DNA from: Mytilus galloprovincialis
Lineage: Eukaryota > Mollusca > Bivalvia > Mytilida > Mytilidae
DNA length: 64,000 nucleotides
NCBI RefSeq assembly: GCF_965363235.1
Contig: NC_134839.1
Location: 96,677,743-96,741,742 of the forward strand
Reading direction: 5' to 3'
The notes under the pieces were generated by a model that saw nothing but the letters and a program-made list of their open reading frames with translations, searched no databases and was not told where the DNA came from. The number at the start of each line of letters is the position of its first letter. Within the stretch, counting starts at the first letter, position 1. The position numbers were made by a program, and so were the translations under genes. Positions 60,396-64,000 of the stretch are shown here, piece by piece.

Positions 60396-61240
60396 AGCAA
60401 AGCTATCAAAACACTAGTCCAAATAATTTTGACGTCTTGAAAGGCTATGATAATTTTTTTCTTTGACGCCTTACTTCGACGTCATAACGCCAAACTCATA
60501 TTTTCAGTTGGACTTTGAGAAGGAATTTACTGCTTTATTAAAACGTTTAACTGATTTCTCCTCAAGATGCTTCATTTTAGGAGTATAAAATATATTTTTG
60601 AACCAAACACGGTACATTTTGACGGACCTGAATTTCTGGATAATGTAAAACAAAGGTTCCGGAAATTCGGGTCTGTAAAATTTTACCGAGTTTGGTGTAA
60701 AAATTATTTTATAATCTCCTAAAAAGAAATCAGATAAATGTTTTAAAAAATGCAGTCGACATATTCCTGTCTCGGATGGAATTGTTACTTATATTATTAT
60801 TTCTGTAGGGATTAATTGAAAATATTTTGCACAAACAAACACATAAAAGGTAAGAATTTTTAAATATGCATTTTTGGGGGAAAGACGGCTTGAAGCCGTC
60901 AATTCCCTAATGGGGTTGGCCAAAGTATCATTCCCTCACGTCAATCATTTTGTTTTGATAGTTTGGAAACCCCCTCAAAATGTCATACTGAAATTGATGA
61001 CAAGGAGAACAGATTGACTTTAAATACATTTTTTACACATTTCCCTTCATACTTTGTATATAGATGCTTCATGTTACGAAGTTTCCGTCAGTCACATGTC
61101 CAATGTCCTTGACCTCATTTTCATGGTTCAGTGACCACTTGAAAAAAAAGTTCAAATTTTTTGTAATGTTGAATTCTCTCTTATTATAAGTAATAGGATA
61201 ACTATATTTGGTATGTGCGTACCTTGCAAGGTCCTCATGT
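60065..61240. repeat. 196-bp inverted repeat, one mismatch, 785-base spacer
   Basis: Arm 60065-60260 begins ACATGAGGACCTTGCAAGGT; its reverse complement lies at 61046-61240. The one difference I see is ACATTAGACATG against ACATTGGACATG. The left arm is the last unit of the 59.4-60.4 kb tandem repeat; the right arm lies inside the TA-flanked element below. Confidence 0.9.
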
Positions 61241-62802
61241 GAAATTATCGTATATTGAGCTTTCCCTTACACTATATACGTTTCTTTTACAGTCCAGAAA
61301 AATCAGTATTACGAAATATTCTAAATATATCTAACCTAGTGACGTCATTGTTGGAATGCCACACAGGGATATCCTTTATTCATTATAAAAATCATTCACA
61401 GTATTTGTATACTAATCTAAAATCCGTATTTGTTAAATGTAAACCTAATGACGTTTGCTGTAGTGTAGATCATTCACACACCAACATGCAATGCTTTAAT
61501 CTGAGGCTATAATCAGATAATTTATAGGTCAACTTTCGCGGTAAACAATGTCAATGGGGATACATGAGACTGGGGAGAGCAAAGACAGTTTTCATTGTTT
61601 CTGTAAAGTTCTGTTTTTAGAATCTTCCTCCAATTCAGGAGCACCTCCATTGATGAGTAATTATACACTAAAATCAAAGTAAATGTTTCTGAACACTTAA
61701 AATGTGACATTTAGTATATGATAAGTAGTCTTCTATATAAAAAAATATTTGTGTACCAACATAATTATTGAAATGGTAAAAAATTTAAAAAAAAATTAAA
61801 TGTTGCTTTTTGTAGTTTATACCTATTGAGATTGGGGAGAGTAACTGCAGTTTTCATTCTTTCTGTAAAGTTATGTTTTTAGAATCTTTCTCCAATTAAG
61901 GAGCACCTAAATTGATTAGTAATTACCCACTAAAATGAAAGTTAATGTATCTGAACACTAAAAATGTCACATTAAGTATATATATGATAAGTAGTCATCA
62001 ATTAAAAAATAATTTTGCGTACCAACATAATTATTGTAGTGGTCATTATTTTTTTCATTTTTTTTTTAAATATTGCTTTTTGTAGTTTAAAGCTATTTAT
62101 TCATGAATTTTACAGATATACCAAATGTGGGATCTGGAAACAAACTTCACACAGCTTATATCAATCATATTTGATTTTATAAGTACATGTATCCCTGTGA
62201 TGAGAGTTGAAACTAGGAACTTTATCAATGGAAAATTAAACTGAATAGATTTTTCAGTCCTCACTTTCTTGAGAATACTGTCACAAAAAATTGAGAATGG
62301 TCTTAGCCTGCCGTTCAGTTGTACATAATTAAAATTCTAAAATATATTGTAGTAGTTGTTAAATTCAATTGAATTTTAGATAATTAACTCCTAACTTTAA
62401 TCAAATGTTTTGATTTAGAAGGTGCAGATCTCATTGGTCCAAATTGTCTCTATGATGAATTCTTGACTAAGGAAATGAAATAACAATAAACAACAATTAG
62501 TTTCATTATTGTTAGCCTTTCTTTATGTTCTAGCTGTTCTTTTGCTCATTCTTTGTATGTAGACTATCAAAAGATACCCCCCTAAAAATTGAAACAATGG
62601 CCGTCTTTTCCCTCAGAGCTCTTCAGCTCTTTGATTTTTAGCTTTCAATGAAAATTTGATGGCTAAATTGGGTCTCAAAGTTGAGAACAAAATATGCTCT
62701 CAAAGTCCAACCGAAAATGGCGGCTTCAGCATTATGACGTCGAAGTAAGGCGTCAAAAAAAAAAAATATCATAGCCTTTCAAGATGTCATAATTATTTGG
62801 AC
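60417..62802. mobile_element. TA-flanked element with 103-bp inverted ends (non-autonomous, fold-back)
   Basis: Left end GTCCAAATAATTTTGACGTC at 60417 and right end (reverse complement) GTCCAAATAATTATGACATC closing at 62802 continue as imperfect inverted repeats for about 103 bases. A TA stands on each outer side (60415-60416, 62803-62804), as left by Tc1/mariner-type insertion. No transposase is present. The interior has its own palindrome (60551-60640 with 60658-60733), a small hairpin GACGGCTTGAAGCCGTC (60884-60900) and a direct duplication (61566-62045). Confidence 0.6.
61566..62045. repeat. Direct duplication with a period of about 263 bp
   Basis: GAGACTGGGGAGAGCAAAGA (61566) and GAGATTGGGGAGAGTAACTG (61829) begin two similar units that both run through AGGAGCACCT, GATAAGTAGTC and GTACCAACATAATTATTG. 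Confidence 0.8.
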
Positions 62803-62804
62803 TA

Positions 62805-63635
62805 TTAAAACACCAGAATCATTGCAGGAATCTCTGGAATAAAGCTGATAACCATAACAGTCATCCCAAGATGTGTGATGAACAATCAGGTCAGTATCTG
62901 TATTGTCTGTTAAAGTGTTTCTATATTATTTTCTATACAAATCTTACATTGGTATGATCTTGGGATGTAATGACCATGAATCAAATAAAGGTCATCAGCC
63001 TTACCCCAGTGAGTAATATAAATTAAAGCTTTAAGGTGTTATTCACATTTATACTTAAAGTAAAATTCTAGACCATTTTCTTATTATCATGTTGGGTTTC
63101 CTATATCTAATAACTAAGCTGATACGGACGAATTTGTTTTTGATTTATTTAATGTGTGTGAGATTTTGATTTTTCTTATAAATATGTTAAGGGACCTTCT
63201 GGTTTGAGTTTTGTTGGAATTTTGTATTTTTTTTATTTTACTTTAAGAACTGAATAAAAATACCACAGGATTTTTGCATCCATTAAATTTAAGATAGAAA
63301 TATTGCAATAAAAGCATAATCATTAACATGAAATTCCATAGAACAATAAAACTAGGCAATACAAAACTGTCAAATAACTATCAAATATAATACAATTGTT
63401 TTCAACCTTTGGTAGTGACTTTCTTTGCTTGTTGGTTTGTAGACATGGTAGAGATCTCTCTCATTTACCTAATACAGGCAAGAATATGTCAATCAAATAA
63501 AAAAAACAATTTTGTTTAAATGAAAGATCTGCATATATCATTTTAATAGCATCACTGTGTTTCACTTTATTTGACAGAGGACCAAAATAAATAATAATTG
63601 ATAAGATCAAGTTGAAGGCAACATAGATCAATATT
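62805..63635. other. AT-rich stretch, no gene seen
   Basis: A loose inverted repeat (GCTGATAACC and TCATCCCAAGAT near 62843-62872; ATCTTGGGATG and GGTCATCAGC near 62957-62999) suggests another fold-back repeat. A diverged family A end lies near 63130-63245. Confidence 0.35.
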
Positions 63636-63639
63636 TAAC

Positions 63640-63940
63640 AAAAATGTGTTCATAGTGCATGGGTGCCCCACTTGCACTATCATTTTTCTATGTTCAATGG
63701 ACCGTGAAATTGGTATAAAAACTCTTATTGGCATTAAAATTAGAATGATCATATCATAGGGAACATGTGTACTAAGTTTCAAGTTGTTCAGTAATAATTG
63801 TGAATTATTTCCTTTTGACTTCAACTCCATCAAAAAGTAACTTGACCAAAAACTGTAACTTAAAGCTGGACAGAAAGGTGAACGGAAGCACAGACCAGAA
63901 AACATAATGCCCTCTTCTATCATAGGTGGGGCATAAAAAA
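63640..63940 (+). repeat. Dispersed bivalve repeat ending ATAGGTGGGGCATAAAAAA
   Basis: The stretch from GTTCATAGTGCATGGGTGCC through AAGCTGGACAGAAAGGTGAA to AACATAATGCCCTCTTCTAT and GGTGGGGCATAAAA matches, from memory, a very common mussel/oyster repeat. The 118-residue minus-strand frame across it is not counted as a gene. Confidence 0.6.
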
Positions 63941-64000
63941 TAGTGAGGATTAATGAAAGGGACTGAGTGACTTTTACTGTCCTGTTTTATAATAAATAAA

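Overview
The window looks like nuclear DNA of a marine bivalve, most probably a mussel (Mytilus or close kin). It is AT-rich, its genes have short exons and long introns, and it is filled with short dispersed repeats that I remember from mussel sequence. The species call rests on that memory and on no search. There is no sign of bacterial, organelle or viral origin.

Three host genes can be supported. (1) On the + strand, 5506-20276 holds a complete 11-exon polypeptide N-acetylgalactosaminyltransferase (GALNT). I rebuilt it exon by exon; all splice phases agree and give a 595-residue type II Golgi enzyme with a GT-A catalytic domain and a ricin-type lectin domain. (2) On the - strand, 41424 down to 25544 holds a 5-exon gene for a secreted protein of about 966 residues. 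It has a split signal peptide, a cysteine-rich domain like prokineticin/colipase, Ser-Asp-Glu clusters, Asn-rich repeats and Thr-rich mucin-like stretches. It resembles an acidic extracellular-matrix or biomineral protein and I do not recognise it as a named family. (3) On the - strand, 58115-58039 is probably the last coding exon of a gene whose product ends in a GPI-anchor-like tail. The repeat-poor 4 kb beyond it (about 53.9-58.0 kb) would be its 3' UTR. Genes 1 and 2 converge tail to tail. Gene 1 glycosylates Ser/Thr in the Golgi and gene 2 is rich in such residues, but that is only a general match, not evidence of a partnership.

The rest is repeats. The GALNT introns hold a 2 kb terminal-inverted-repeat element (7709-9672) and a truncated LINE tail (13.7-14.46 kb). 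Between genes 1 and 2 lie a Penelope-like reverse transcriptase relic and several tandem arrays. The 9.7 kb first intron of gene 2 holds a 13-copy 63-bp minisatellite, a tandem segment duplication, two copies of an exon-like block and a perfect 28-bp hairpin. From 45.1 to 50.3 kb lies a broken CR1-like LINE with a 2A-like NPGP motif, a PHD-type finger and an endonuclease domain; it is interrupted by other repeats, including an array of the palindrome CAGTACTG. From 59.4 to 62.8 kb lies a nested fold-back structure with a 196-bp inverted repeat that differs at a single base.
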